Counted from the first letter of the stretch, positions 8,306 to 17,380 are shown. The stretch is DNA of 64,000 bases from Pseudoalteromonas flavipulchra NCIMB 2033 = ATCC BAA-314 (GCA_000814665.1 JWIH01000018.1:62001-126000), one strand, 5' to 3'. Numbers and translations are program-made. Notes: a model not told the origin generated them from the sequence alone.

Positions 8306-8647
8306 ATGCGTCATTACGAAATCGTATTCATGGTTCACCCAGACCAAAGTGAGCAAGTACCTGGTATGATCGAGCGTTATACTGGTGCTATCACTGAAGC
8401 TGGCGGTACTATTCACCGTCTAGAAGACTGGGGTCGTCGTCAACTGGCTTACCCAATCGAAAAGCTTCACAAAGCACACTATGTTCTATTGAACGTTGAA
8501 GCACCAACTGAAGTAATCAACGAGCTTGAAACTTCTTTCCGCTACAACGATGCAGTGCTTCGTAACCTAGTTATGCGTACTAAAAACGCGGTAACTGAAG
8601 CGTCTCCTCTTGCAAAAGAAGAGAAAAAAGAAGCAGCTTCTGCTTAA
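8306..8647 (+). CDS. rpsF: 30S ribosomal protein S6
   Basis: A 113-residue S6 beginning [18 protein letters not shown], with the family's central [19 protein letters not shown] pattern and an acidic, lysine-rich tail. S6 forms a heterodimer with S18 in the platform of the 30S subunit. A TAAGGA sequence precedes the ATG. It is first in rpsF-priB-rpsR-rplI, the standard gammaproteobacterial order, and is probably feedback-regulated through its structured leader. Confidence 0.98.
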   Translation: MRHYEIVFMVHPDQSEQVPGMIERYTGAITEAGGTIHRLEDWGRRQLAYPIEKLHKAHYVLLNVEAPTEVINELETSFRYNDAVLRNLVMRTKNAVTEASPLAKEEKKEAASA

Positions 8648-8685
8648 TCGTTGTTGATTTCGGATTTGACTAACCTTTCGAGGTA

Positions 8686-9015
8686 ATGGTGAGTAATCAG
8701 GTTGACCTGTATACCAATCAATATCTGCTTTCGGGCGTGATTTGTAAAACACCTAAATTTAGTCAAAGCCCAGCTGGGATCCCACATTGCATATTTGTAC
8801 TTGAGCACAAATCAATGCAATTAGAGGCTGACCTTACTCGAAATGCCTACGTGCGTATTCAAGTGGTTGCCAGTGGAGAACAGTTCCGAAACCAAACTGA
8901 GCATTTATACGTTGGGCAAGCATTACAAGTTCGCGGTTTTATAAATCGCCACGAGAGCCGAAATGGCTTGAGTCAGCTGGTATTGCACGCACAACATATT
9001 GAAAGAATTAATTGA
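8686..9015 (+). CDS. priB: PriB, primosomal replication protein N
   Basis: A 109-residue OB-fold, single-strand DNA-binding primosome protein that works with PriA in replication restart. Family features include the LSGVICKTP start of the OB fold and the central [10 protein letters not shown] segment, and the gene lies between rpsF and rpsR as in E. coli. The ATG at 8686 is only one base from AGGT; the GTG at 8689 has better spacing and may be the true start, shortening the protein by one residue. Confidence 0.93.
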   Translation: MVSNQVDLYTNQYLLSGVICKTPKFSQSPAGIPHCIFVLEHKSMQLEADLTRNAYVRIQVVASGEQFRNQTEHLYVGQALQVRGFINRHESRNGLSQLVLHAQHIERIN

Positions 9016-9026
9016 GGAAATTACTC

Positions 9027-9254
9027 ATGGCACGTTATTTCAGACGTCGTAAGTTCTGCCGTTTTAAAGCGGAAGGCGTACAACAAATTGATTACAAAGA
9101 TCTGGCTACTCTTAGAAACTACGTAACAGAAAGTGGCAAAATCGTACCTAGCCGTATCACAGGTACTAGCGCTAAATACCAGCGTCAGCTAGCAACTGCT
9201 ATCAAGCGTGCTCGCTACCTAGCCCTTCTTCCATACACTGACTTACACAAGTAA
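9027..9254 (+). CDS. rpsR: 30S ribosomal protein S18
   Basis: A 75-residue S18 starting [17 protein letters not shown], the canonical gammaproteobacterial N-terminus. The ATG at 9027 has GAGGAA at 9014-9019, which argues against an upstream in-frame start at 9012. It binds S6 in the 30S platform. It sits 11 bases after priB and 35 before rplI. Confidence 0.98.
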
Positions 9255-9289
9255 GCAGCTGATTACTAGTTTTTAAAAGGTGTAGAGAC

Positions 9290-9742
9290 ATGCAAGTTAT
9301 TCTACTAGACAAAATTGCAAACCTAGGTAGCCTAGGTGATCAGGTTAATGTTAAATCTGGCTTCGCACGTAACTTCTTATTCCCTAAGGGTAAAGCAGTT
9401 CCTGCAACTAAATCTAACATTGAAACTTTCGAAGCACGTCGCGCTGAGCTTGAAGCGAAAATCGCTGAAGAGCTAGTTGCTGCACAGGCACGCGCTGAAA
9501 AACTAGAAGCACTAGCTGAAGTAACTCTAGTTTCTAAAGCGGGTGACGAAGGTAAGCTATTCGGTTCTATCGGTACTCGCGATATTGCTGATGCTATCTC
9601 TGCAGTAGGTGTTGAGGTATCTAAGTCAGAAGTTCGTCTACCTCTTGGTACTATCCGTGAGACTGGCGAGTTCGATGTAGCTATCCAAGTACACTCTGAC
9701 GTTACAGCTACGATCAAAGTAATCGTAATTGCTGAAGCTTAA
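9290..9742 (+). CDS. rplI: 50S ribosomal protein L9
   Basis: A 150-residue L9 with the diagnostic N-terminal RNA-binding lobe ([19 protein letters not shown], then NFLFPKGKA), the long connecting helix rich in Ala/Glu, and the C-terminal lobe with [11 protein letters not shown]. Length is normal. It is the last gene of the operon and is followed by a strong terminator. Confidence 0.98.
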   Translation: MQVILLDKIANLGSLGDQVNVKSGFARNFLFPKGKAVPATKSNIETFEARRAELEAKIAEELVAAQARAEKLEALAEVTLVSKAGDEGKLFGSIGTRDIADAISAVGVEVSKSEVRLPLGTIRETGEFDVAIQVHSDVTATIKVIVIAEA

Positions 9743-9757
9743 TTTTTAATTGAGCTT

Positions 9758-9790
9758 AAAAAAGCCGTGTATTTTTATGCACGGCTTTTT
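9758..9790 (+). terminator. Rho-independent terminator of the rpsF operon
   Basis: GCCGTG (9764-9769) pairs with CACGGC (9780-9785), flanked by A-run and T-run, with a 10-base loop. The symmetric A/T tails make it potentially bidirectional. Confidence 0.85.
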
Positions 9791-10179
9791 ATTCACTTAA
9801 TTTACCTAAATGCGCCCGTATACCGGATAGTAAAAGCTTAGCTAACAGATGTTCTTAATGCTGAATGTATTGAATTTAAAAATATTAGCTTTGTTGTTAT
9901 CCCAATCCTAGGTTGAATTAAGTAACCCTTCAAAGAAAAATCATAATAATAATCTTATTCATACCAATTTAAGGTGTGACATGGATGATCCTCTCGCTTA
10001 AAGTTTGCCTTATATCAAAGGGCAATACTGCTGTAATGTGGTGTAATAAGTTTCCTTTTTAGAAACTTTCGCTCCATGTTATGTTTACATATTATAGGTT
10101 AATCCTTTTCTTTGTCTTTTGTCTGTCATACAGTGAAATATAAATGACAGCGCTATCAATATAGTGGTGGAATAATTAA
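9791..10179. promoter_or_regulatory. Intergenic region upstream of the minor-pilin operon
   Basis: No gene is visible in this AT-rich stretch. It holds one repeat-like end (ATACCAATTT near 9962) without a matching partner. Close to the pilE start there is a 7-bp inverted repeat (CTGTCAT 10123-10129 / ATGACAG 10144-10150), which could be an operator or overlap a promoter. I see no convincing sigma-54 site. The pilin promoter must lie here but I cannot place it with confidence. Confidence 0.35.
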
Positions 10180-10593
10180 ATGTCTGTAAATAAAGGTTTT
10201 ACACTTACGGAGCTGTTAATTGCCGTTGCAATCGTGGCGATCACTGCCAGCGTGGCATATCCGTCGTATGTGGAATACGTTCAGGATGGGCGTCGTTCGC
10301 AAGCACAGCAGCAAATGTTGGAAATGGCTGGTGTGATTGAACGCATATACAGCCGTAATAGTGGCTATCCTGATGCGAGTTTACTTACAGATCTGCCGGA
10401 ATCTAAATTTTACACGTTTAAATATATTCCCACTGATAAACCAAATGGCGCAGTTGGGCAATACCGCAACTTGGGATACCAATTTACAGCCACACCAATA
10501 GCAGGAAAAGCACAGGCGACTGATAAGTGTGGTGCACTAAGTATCAATCATCTTGGTGAACAGAGACCGACGAACAATGATTGCTGGCAATAG
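10180..10593 (+). CDS. pilE: PilE-type type IV minor pilin
   Basis: A 137-residue prepilin with a class III leader: MSVNKG is cleaved before Phe (G|FTLTE), and Glu5 is present, followed by the hydrophobic helix that anchors and packs pilins. Two cysteines near the C-terminus (DKCGAL and DCWQ) form the D-loop disulfide of this family. It belongs to the PilE/ComP-like minor pilins that prime type IV pilus assembly. It opens a five-gene set of minor pilins and overlaps fimT by 17 bases. Confidence 0.85.
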   Translation: MSVNKGFTLTELLIAVAIVAITASVAYPSYVEYVQDGRRSQAQQQMLEMAGVIERIYSRNSGYPDASLLTDLPESKFYTFKYIPTDKPNGAVGQYRNLGYQFTATPIAGKAQATDKCGALSINHLGEQRPTNNDCWQ

Positions 10594-11035
10594 AAATTTA
10601 GGGTTTACCTTGCTTGAGCTGCTTATTGCCATGGCAATACTTGCAATATTGGCTTCTGTAGCAGCGCCCAGTTTTATAAAACAAATTCAGCAAGACCGAC
10701 TCACGACGCATGCTAACCAACTGCAGGCTTTATACCGCTTGGCCCGCAGTGAAGCGGTTCGACGTGAGCAGCAGGTGTCACTGGTCGTTGAGGACAGCGA
10801 CTGGGTTGTGAAAACCAATGAAAATGGCCAACTGACCGAAGTGGGGCGGTTTTCCATTAAACATAGCTCGATAGAAGTTGCTCTTGCTGACCAAGTTGTA
10901 CGTGAAAGTGGCGAAGTGCTGGAGACAAACAATATATTGATCACTGACAACATTGCCAATACTCAGGATTATCGTTTATGTGTGTTGGTTAGCGGTCAAA
11001 GTTGGTTAGCTGAGGCGGAACAAAATTGCAGTTAA
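10577..11035 (+). CDS. fimT: FimT/GspH-type minor pilin
   Basis: A 152-residue prepilin with leader MIAGNRNLG|FTLLE and a long hydrophobic helix, then a GspH/FimT-like body (about 100 residues of beta structure with a conserved RSEAVRR segment after the helix). The ATG at 10577 is chosen because it gives a short leader of the right type; an earlier ATG at 10553 would add eight residues. It overlaps both neighbours, so translation is coupled. A C-terminal Cys pair (LCVLVSG and NCS) may form a disulfide. Confidence 0.82.
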   Translation: MIAGNRNLGFTLLELLIAMAILAILASVAAPSFIKQIQQDRLTTHANQLQALYRLARSEAVRREQQVSLVVEDSDWVVKTNENGQLTEVGRFSIKHSSIEVALADQVVRESGEVLETNNILITDNIANTQDYRLCVLVSGQSWLAEAEQNCS

Positions 11036-11451
11036 GTAAGGGGTTTTCTCTCATTGAGGTCGTGGTGTCGATGTTGGTGGCTGGGCTAATGCTGCTTGGT
11101 CTTGCTGCAACACAGCTTAAGTCATTACAGTTCGCCTCCAATAGCTTTCAATATACGATGGCGTTAATTCACGGCCAGAATGCAATTGAGAGAATTTGGC
11201 CCTTGTTATGTGAATTACAACATAACAACAATGATATGACACTCGCTAATCCACTTATTCAACAGCTGCATCCAGCGGATAGTCGCTATACGTTAGCGCT
11301 GCCTCCGGTATATAGCAATAACATGCAGCTTACAGTGAGTTGGGAAGATAAACGGGTAAAAAACTCTGCTGAAAACCAAATTTCTTTGACTACCAGTTAC
11401 CCAAATGTTGAGGATACTTGCTCTCCACCACCACCAGGAGGAGGCGTATGA
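11026..11451 (+). CDS. pilV: PilV-type minor pilin
   Basis: A 141-residue prepilin with leader MQLSKG|FSLIE, Glu5 present, and the glycine/leucine-rich helix of PilV proteins. The start is TTG, within the end of fimT, with a GAGGCGGAA purine run just upstream; no ATG gives a usable leader. The C-terminus is unusual for its Pro/Gly-rich tail (CSPPPPGGG), whose DNA doubles as the Shine-Dalgarno region of the next gene. Confidence 0.78.
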   Translation: MQLSKGFSLIEVVVSMLVAGLMLLGLAATQLKSLQFASNSFQYTMALIHGQNAIERIWPLLCELQHNNNDMTLANPLIQQLHPADSRYTLALPPVYSNNMQLTVSWEDKRVKNSAENQISLTTSYPNVEDTCSPPPPGGGV

Positions 11452-11936
11452 AACAAATAAAGGGATATACCTTACTGGAACTCATGGTCGCGATGGTTGT
11501 GGGATTAGTATTAGTGATTGGGATTGCAACGTCATACACGTCGATAAAAGAAACGGTGACGACAAGCCAGCAGCTTGCGACATCACAAGAGATTGTTCGC
11601 TATACCAATCGAGTGCTGATGCGCAGCATCAAGCAAACTCAGGAAATCCCTACTGTGACGGCGACCGATATTACGATCCGCCAATTGGCTGGGGTGCCGG
11701 CTTGTGATGGCAGTGTCCCCACGGCTGACTATACTGAACGCTATTTTTTACAAGATGGGTATTTAGTGTGCGATCGCGGCACGGGTGATATCAATCTTTT
11801 GAAAGGGGTAACTGGACTCGCGTTTGCAACGGATGCCAGTGGTCAGTTAATTACAGTGACAATACAAGGTAGTAGTTTTCCGACACAATACGGTGCTGGC
11901 ATACAGATGAATTTTTACGCTGGATTAGGTAGCTAA
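11448..11936 (+). CDS. pilW: PilW-type minor pilin
   Basis: A 162-residue prepilin with leader MKQIKG|YTLLE, so the mature N-terminus is Tyr rather than the more usual Phe, with Glu5 retained. The hydrophobic helix is followed by a region rich in Thr/Gln. The ATG at 11448 follows a near-ideal GGAGGAGG site (11437-11444) and overlaps the pilV stop. PilW proteins are commonly longer (about 200-350 residues), so this is a short member. Confidence 0.78.
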   Translation: MKQIKGYTLLELMVAMVVGLVLVIGIATSYTSIKETVTTSQQLATSQEIVRYTNRVLMRSIKQTQEIPTVTATDITIRQLAGVPACDGSVPTADYTERYFLQDGYLVCDRGTGDINLLKGVTGLAFATDASGQLITVTIQGSSFPTQYGAGIQMNFYAGLGS

Positions 11937-11940
11937 TACA

Positions 11941-13683
11941 ATGAAACAACAACAAGGTTTTACACTGGTTAAAGTGATGCTGCTCGGCGGCATGGCTAGC
12001 GTTGTGGTATTCGCTTCCCTCAAGGAAGGTGTTGTACAAGAAAGATTAAGTGGTAACTTCCAAAAAGACATTAATGCAAGATTAGTGGCTGAACAAGGGA
12101 TCAGGGAATATCGTCAAAAGCTGGATGCGGCGTTAGGCGGCAACCCGCAAGATGTCAATGCGCTGATAAATGGTATTAGTAAAACAGGTAGTGGAACGAT
12201 CACTGATTCGCAATATCAGATCTCGGTTAATGCCAATGGCAATGAGTTTGAAATTGAAAGCTTAGGTCAGCGTCATGGTGAGCACGCGAACCATCGACTA
12301 GTTGCACGCTTCGAGTTACAGCCAGCAGCGAAAGAGTCCATATTCCAAAATGCGGTGACTGGCTGTAAAGGTGTGAATCTATCTGGTAGTGGCTCTGTCG
12401 ATAGCTATGACTCATCGAAAGGCACTTACGAAGAAACAAAAAGCCATGATGGTGATGTACACACTGTGGTAGGCGATGCAGATGTGGTGCTATCAGGTCA
12501 CTCTCCGATTAAAGGCGATGTTGAAGCATCTGGTGTGATTTACTTAAAAGGCTCTTCACCGATTTTGGGTGACGTTAGATCAAATACCGGGGTAGATATT
12601 TCGCCGTCATCAAGTGGTATTCGAGTGGAAGGTAATGTCTACAGCCGCGGCTTTTTTACACATAGAGGCGGCAAGATCCAAGGTTATGTGCGTGCCATGG
12701 GTGACGCGAAAATGGAGTGGGGCGCTGAGATCATAAACCAAAATGGCGATGCATTCGATATTCAATATACTGGCAGTGGTCAATTCAAAGATACTGGCTT
12801 GCAAGTTCAAGATGGTGTGCATTACTCCGATGCTAAATTTAGAGTCGCTGACTTAGTGGTTGAGCCGGTAAAAGTGTACGATCCAGATTCTCCCGACTAT
12901 GACCCTGCAAAGCCTAATAAAGAGTGTGATCCTTTGGCGTTGCCTTTTAATATGGATAGCATTATCGATCCTCGTAATCGATTCACTCCTCTAAATGTAG
13001 GCGCGCAACAAATCTTACACTTTAAACCAAAACAGGCTGTGTACGAGCGTAATGGCTCGAGTGTGTATGTTGCAAAAGAGCACACCATTTATTTGTTCCA
13101 AGGGGTAGATCAGAATCTCGGCACAGCGACAGAAAAAACGCAGCTCGCATTTCCATTTAAAGGGTTGAAGTTAGGATCGGATGGCAAAATCAAGATCTCA
13201 GGTGGCGATGTGATTTGGTTGATTGATGGTGACCTCACATTAACTGGCGATACCCATATCTGGATAGAAAAAGAAAGTTCTCTGACCGTGTTCACCACTG
13301 GCAAAGTTTCTATTGGCGCAAGTGCTAAGGTTATTGCTGAGCAAGAAGGCTTAACCAAGAAGAGCAAACTGCCGGTATTTAGTGTGTATTCTTCATTTGA
13401 TGGTCCTAATGGTTTTGTATTTAGCGGCGCATCGTCACTATATGCTGCCATTTATTCACCGTTAACTTCTATTCTGTTGAATGGCAGTGGGCAATTATAC
13501 GGTACAGTTCGAGGGGCATCGATTACTGGTACCGGTGGTACAGGGATCCACTTTGATCAAGCATTAAAAAATGCAGGTATTGGCGTACAGCCACCGGGAC
13601 AAAAGCCGACATTGGTCTTTAAGGGCTGGCACTATAAACCCTACCAAGTTGCCGATGAGAGTGAAGCTAAAAGCGCTGAGTAA
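11941..13683 (+). CDS. pilX: Oversized PilX-like minor pilin with C-terminal beta-solenoid-like region
   Basis: A 580-residue protein. The prepilin-like leader is MKQQQG|FTLVK, but position 5 is Lys instead of the nearly invariant Glu. The PilX N-terminal signature follows (VVQERLSGNFQKDINARLVAEQGI). Beyond about residue 130 the body is glycine-rich with regularly spaced short beta repeats (VNLSGSGSV, VVLSGHSPIKGDV, VIYLKGSSPILGDV and similar). This suggests a right-handed beta-helix like that of polymer-forming/bactofilin-type domains. Typical PilX proteins are about 150-200 residues, so this is a much larger pilus-tip candidate. No PilY1 tip adhesin gene follows. Confidence 0.75.
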   Translation: MKQQQGFTLVKVMLLGGMASVVVFASLKEGVVQERLSGNFQKDINARLVAEQGIREYRQKLDAALGGNPQDVNALINGISKTGSGTITDSQYQISVNANGNEFEIESLGQRHGEHANHRLVARFELQPAAKESIFQNAVTGCKGVNLSGSGSVDSYDSSKGTYEETKSHDGDVHTVVGDADVVLSGHSPIKGDVEASGVIYLKGSSPILGDVRSNTGVDISPSSSGIRVEGNVYSRGFFTHRGGKIQGYVRAMGDAKMEWGAEIINQNGDAFDIQYTGSGQFKDTGLQVQDGVHYSDAKFRVADLVVEPVKVYDPDSPDYDPAKPNKECDPLALPFNMDSIIDPRNRFTPLNVGAQQILHFKPKQAVYERNGSSVYVAKEHTIYLFQGVDQNLGTATEKTQLAFPFKGLKLGSDGKIKISGGDVIWLIDGDLTLTGDTHIWIEKESSLTVFTTGKVSIGASAKVIAEQEGLTKKSKLPVFSVYSSFDGPNGFVFSGASSLYAAIYSPLTSILLNGSGQLYGTVRGASITGTGGTGIHFDQALKNAGIGVQPPGQKPTLVFKGWHYKPYQVADESEAKSAE

Positions 13684-13691
13684 CTTTCCTT

Positions 13692-13716
13692 AGTGGAGCG
13701 TCAGGCTCCACTTTTT
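13692..13716 (+). terminator. Rho-independent terminator of the minor-pilin operon
   Basis: A perfect 8-bp stem AGTGGAGC / GCTCCACT with a 5-base loop, followed by a run of Ts, eight bases after the pilX stop. Confidence 0.9.
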
Positions 13717-13889
13717 GCTGCTAAATAAAAAAGTAAAATTTTTTTCAACTCTTTTAAACCATTTCCGATTTCGCCTGCGTCTAAATAAGTACTTTATAAA
13801 AAAGTAGAAATTGGCAATTGAGCGTTGGTGACTTTGTTTGTTTCATTCGATATGCGAAGATGAAGGAATCAACCCAAAGGAACAGACGC

Positions 13890-14441
13890 ATGATAATTAA
13901 TGCCAAAGAGGCATTTACACAAGAACAAACCGATGCGCTAGTGGCTAGGTGCCAGCAAGGGGACCAAGGTGCATTTCGCGAACTATTTGAGCAACATCAC
14001 CGTCGCGTATATGCATTATGTCTTAGATTGCTCGCTGAGCCTGCCCATGCAGAAGATGCATGTCAGGAAGTTTTTGTGCAACTGTGGCAAAAGATAGACC
14101 AATTTAAAGGGCAATCACAATTTACGACTTGGCTTCATAGTGTGACCAGTAATATTGCTATTAGCTATCTTAGAAAGCAAAAAAACTGGTTACAAAAGGT
14201 CGTAAGCTTTGAACAATCTGGACTGGATGAGCAAGGAGCTGAGCAGCTAGGAGAGCTAAATGGCCTAGATAAACTCATTGTCAGATTGCCGGAACGTGCC
14301 AGGTTGGTCTTCGTATTACATGCTGTCGAAGGGTATCGCCACGAGGAAATTGCCAATATGTTAAACATGGCCGTAGGGTCGAGTAAATCGCAATATCACC
14401 GAGCACGTAACTTATTACAGGAGTGGTACAACAATGACTAA
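13890..14441 (+). CDS. ECF-type RNA polymerase sigma factor
   Basis: A 183-residue sigma-70-family ECF factor. Region 2 is visible (LFEQHHRRVYALCLRLL, then EDACQEVFVQLW, then FTTWLHSVTSNIAISYLR). Region 4 carries the helix-turn-helix (LPERARLVFVLHAVEGYRHEEIA, then GSSKSQYHRAR). The ATG at 13890 is preferred over an in-frame start at 13818, because AAAGGAAC lies just upstream and the family N-terminus fits. It overlaps the next gene by eight bases, the usual sigma/anti-sigma coupling. A GTCTAAA sequence near 13780 could be the -10 of an autoregulated ECF promoter, which is speculative. Confidence 0.9.
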   Translation: MIINAKEAFTQEQTDALVARCQQGDQGAFRELFEQHHRRVYALCLRLLAEPAHAEDACQEVFVQLWQKIDQFKGQSQFTTWLHSVTSNIAISYLRKQKNWLQKVVSFEQSGLDEQGAEQLGELNGLDKLIVRLPERARLVFVLHAVEGYRHEEIANMLNMAVGSSKSQYHRARNLLQEWYNND

Positions 14442-14913
14442 ACCATCTTTTGATGAATTTATGCATACCGCACTGAATGACGAACAGTCGCAGCCAAAGC
14501 CACAACGTGACTTGTGGCAAGGCGTTGAGCGTGCAATCAATCAAGCACAACCGATGCAGCCGCCAAAGCAAAATAATTGGCAAAAGTTATCTGGTATTGC
14601 GGCGTGTACTATTGCGGGCTTACTTGCTTGGCAAGTCATTATGAATCAGCCTAAGCAAGATTCACTGGCTAATATTAGCGCTTTTTTTGAGCAGCAAAAG
14701 CAGTCTTTACTGGTTCAATATGAAACGCAGCCAGCGCTGACTTCTGATTGGCAGACACAATTGCAAGAGCTCGAGCAGGCGGAACAAGCGATTAAGTTGT
14801 CTTTAAAGCAAGATCCTGAGAACGCTGCGCTGTTAAAAATGTTAGCTCAGGTTTATCAGCAGCAACTCGACTTAATCAATAAGGTTCACCAACCTCGTTG
14901 GCAACAAATTTAG
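14434..14913 (+). CDS. Putative membrane anti-sigma factor
   Basis: A 159-residue protein with a soluble N-terminus (about 1-48), one transmembrane segment (about 51-68, IAACTIAGLLAWQVIM) and a Gln/Glu-rich, probably coiled-coil periplasmic part. There is no sequence motif that proves anti-sigma activity; no zinc-binding HxxxCxxC is seen. The role is inferred from overlap with the ECF sigma gene, topology and size. Confidence 0.6.
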   Translation: MTKPSFDEFMHTALNDEQSQPKPQRDLWQGVERAINQAQPMQPPKQNNWQKLSGIAACTIAGLLAWQVIMNQPKQDSLANISAFFEQQKQSLLVQYETQPALTSDWQTQLQELEQAEQAIKLSLKQDPENAALLKMLAQVYQQQLDLINKVHQPRWQQI

Positions 14914-14923
14914 GAGAATTAGG

Positions 14924-15862
14924 ATGAAAGCATTAATTATTGGACTAGCGGCGCTACCTGCGATGGTGTTCGCTGGAGAATCTATCGATAAAGAACTGTC
15001 TGTTCCTGCAAATGGTAAAGTTGTCATCGAGAATCAGCGCGGTGACGTAACGATAAAAACATGGGATAAAGACGTTTTTAAAGTGACTGGCGAGTTAGAT
15101 GATAAAGCCGAGGGTTATAAACTAGAAACTTCTGGTGAGGTAACCGAGTTTATCGTGAAGATGCCAAGACGCTATAAAAGTTGGGGCGGTGGTGATGGCT
15201 CTAAACTCACCATTTACATGCCTCGTAGCAGTGAATTAAATTTTGAAGGGGTGGTAGTTGACGTTGAAGCTGCTGATTTAACTGCGGGCGCCCGTATCAA
15301 AACGGTCAACGGCAATATTAAAGCGAGTAAAATCAGCGGTAAAATTGCACTAGAAACGGTAAATGGTGATATTGATAGTCGTGACTTAGATGGCAATATT
15401 CAGTTTGAAACCGTCAATGGGGACATTGAAGATATCGCTTCGAGCGGTAAGCTAAGATTTAACGCTGTTAATGGCGAAATTAAAACGCAAACCACCGCAA
15501 CCGAGCTGCGCTTAGAAAACGTCAATGGCGAAGTCGAGTTGAAGATGGCAGAGTTAAAAGACTTACGCTTATCTACCGTTAACGGCGAAATAGCAGTATA
15601 TGCAGCAAAGTTACTGGATAACGCCAATATAAATATGGACAGCGTTAGTGGCGATATTGAGCTTTATTTCCCTGCAGATGTATCGGCAAGGTTTGAAATC
15701 AACGCGCATTCAGGTGGCCATATCACCAATGAGCTAAGTTCAGATCAAGTCAAAAAAGCCAAATATGGTCCAGCTCGTTCACTTGAGTTTGTGCTTAACG
15801 GTGGTAATGCAGATGTAGAAATCGATACCGTTAGCGGCAATATTGAGATAAAGCGTAACTAA
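14924..15862 (+). CDS. Exported DUF4097-family beta-helix protein
   Basis: A 312-residue protein with an N-terminal signal peptide (cleavage probably after VFA, about residue 17). The body is built of repeated short units of the form xxxETVNGDIE / LRLENVNGEVEL. This is the hallmark of DUF4097 (putative adhesin-type beta-solenoid) proteins, which often sit in ECF-sigma or stress operons. At least eight (V/A)NG(D/E/N)-type repeats can be counted between residues about 125 and 225. It probably acts in the periplasm or at the envelope; the molecular role is unknown. It follows the anti-sigma candidate by ten bases, so the three genes form one transcription unit. Confidence 0.8.
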   Translation: MKALIIGLAALPAMVFAGESIDKELSVPANGKVVIENQRGDVTIKTWDKDVFKVTGELDDKAEGYKLETSGEVTEFIVKMPRRYKSWGGGDGSKLTIYMPRSSELNFEGVVVDVEAADLTAGARIKTVNGNIKASKISGKIALETVNGDIDSRDLDGNIQFETVNGDIEDIASSGKLRFNAVNGEIKTQTTATELRLENVNGEVELKMAELKDLRLSTVNGEIAVYAAKLLDNANINMDSVSGDIELYFPADVSARFEINAHSGGHITNELSSDQVKKAKYGPARSLEFVLNGGNADVEIDTVSGNIEIKRN

Positions 15863-15876
15863 TACGCGCTTTCATC

Positions 15877-15925
15877 AAATAACAAAAGGCCAGAGTTTCC
15901 CCCAAACTCTGGCCTTTTGTTATTT
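15877..15925. terminator. Long perfect hairpin terminator
   Basis: A perfect 22-bp inverted repeat with a 5-base CCCCC loop, containing AAAAGGCCAGAG / CTCTGGCCTTTT. It is strong in both directions and isolates the ECF operon from dnaB. Confidence 0.85.
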
Positions 15926-15951
15926 GCACTTATGGGTAGACCAGATACAAT
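15924..15951 (+). promoter_or_regulatory. Sigma-70 promoter of dnaB
   Basis: TTGCAC (15924-15929) and TACAAT (15946-15951) are spaced by 16 bases, 30 bases before the dnaB start codon. Confidence 0.6.
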
Positions 15952-15981
15952 AGAGGGCCCTCAATTTCTCAATGTTGTGAT

Positions 15982-17361
15982 ATGGCTAAACCAGATATAC
16001 AAGTCGATACCTTAAAAGTTCCACCGCACTCAATTGAAGCTGAGCAATCTGTGCTCGGTGGCTTGATGCTAGATAATGAAGCCTTCGACCGTGTTGCGGA
16101 ATTGGTGGTGTCTCATGACTTTTATACCAGAACCCATAAGCTGATCTTTGAAGCGATGGAAAAGCTGGTAGAGCTTAGTCAACCTATCGACTTAATCACG
16201 ATTTCTGAGAATCTAGAAAAGAACAATCAGTTAGAAATCATAGGTGGTTTCTCCTATCTTGCTGAGATTGCTAAAAACACGCCAAGTGCTGCAAATATTG
16301 ATGCATACGCGAGTATCGTACGTGAACGTGCGGTTGTTCGCGAAATGATTGGTGTGGCGAATGAAATAGCAGAGGCAGGCTTTAATCCTGAGGGACGAGA
16401 TAGCCATGAGCTGTTAGATTTGGCTGAGAGCAAGGTATTTAAGATTGCTGAGCAGCGCACTAAAAGCACTGAAGGTCCGCAAAGTATTCACAGCATCCTA
16501 GAGAAAACCGTTGATAAAATTGAAGAACTTTACCAATCTCCACAAGATGGTGTTACCGGGGTAAGTACAGGCTACGGCGACTTAGACAAGATGACAGCAG
16601 GACTGCAGCCTTCTGATTTGATCATTGTTGCAGCGCGTCCGTCGATGGGTAAAACCACGTTTGCGATGAACTTGGCTGAGCATGCCGCGATGACGCAAGA
16701 TAAGCCGGTACTGATCTACTCGCTAGAGATGCCTTCAGAACAGATCATGATGAGGATGCTCGCCTCACTCGGCCGTATCAACCAAACCAAAGTACGTACC
16801 GGTCAATTAGATGATGACGATTGGGCACGTTTGTCATCCACCATGGGCTTACTGATGGAAAAGGGCAAGATGTACATAGATGATGCATCCGGTCTTACGC
16901 CAACGGATGTGCGTTCACGCGCTAGACGAATTGCACGCGATCACGGTGGGATCAGCATGATCATGGTGGACTACTTGCAGCTCATGCGCGTACCGAGCCT
17001 TTCGGACAACCGTACGCTTGAGATTGCTGAAATTTCTCGTTCATTAAAGGCACTAGCCAAAGAGCTGCAGTGTCCAGTTATCGCGCTTTCTCAGCTTAAC
17101 CGTACGCTAGAACAACGTGCAGATAAACGTCCAGTAAACTCTGACTTACGTGAATCAGGCTCTATCGAGCAGGATGCCGACTTAATCATGTTTATTTATC
17201 GTGATGAAGTTTACAACGATGATAGTCCAGACAAAGGCACGGCCGAAATCATTATAGGTAAGCAACGTAACGGCCCGATCGGTAAGGTTAGGTTAACCTT
17301 CCAAGGTCAATACTCTCGATTCGATAACTATGCGGGTCCAGCAATGGACGACGAATATTAA
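15982..17361 (+). CDS. dnaB: DnaB, replicative DNA helicase
   Basis: A 459-residue hexameric 5'-3' replicative helicase. The N-terminal domain (about 1-150) carries the typical PPHSIEAEQSVLGGLMLD opening. The RecA-like C-terminal domain contains Walker A ARPSMGKTT (Lys224), Walker B MVDYLQLM, and the conserved SDLRESGSIEQDAD segment with the arginine region near the end. No intein is present. It lies directly upstream of alr, as in many gammaproteobacteria. Confidence 0.98.
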   Translation: MAKPDIQVDTLKVPPHSIEAEQSVLGGLMLDNEAFDRVAELVVSHDFYTRTHKLIFEAMEKLVELSQPIDLITISENLEKNNQLEIIGGFSYLAEIAKNTPSAANIDAYASIVRERAVVREMIGVANEIAEAGFNPEGRDSHELLDLAESKVFKIAEQRTKSTEGPQSIHSILEKTVDKIEELYQSPQDGVTGVSTGYGDLDKMTAGLQPSDLIIVAARPSMGKTTFAMNLAEHAAMTQDKPVLIYSLEMPSEQIMMRMLASLGRINQTKVRTGQLDDDDWARLSSTMGLLMEKGKMYIDDASGLTPTDVRSRARRIARDHGGISMIMVDYLQLMRVPSLSDNRTLEIAEISRSLKALAKELQCPVIALSQLNRTLEQRADKRPVNSDLRESGSIEQDADLIMFIYRDEVYNDDSPDKGTAEIIIGKQRNGPIGKVRLTFQGQYSRFDNYAGPAMDDEY

Positions 17362-17380
17362 CTGTCAATTGAGTAGTGAA

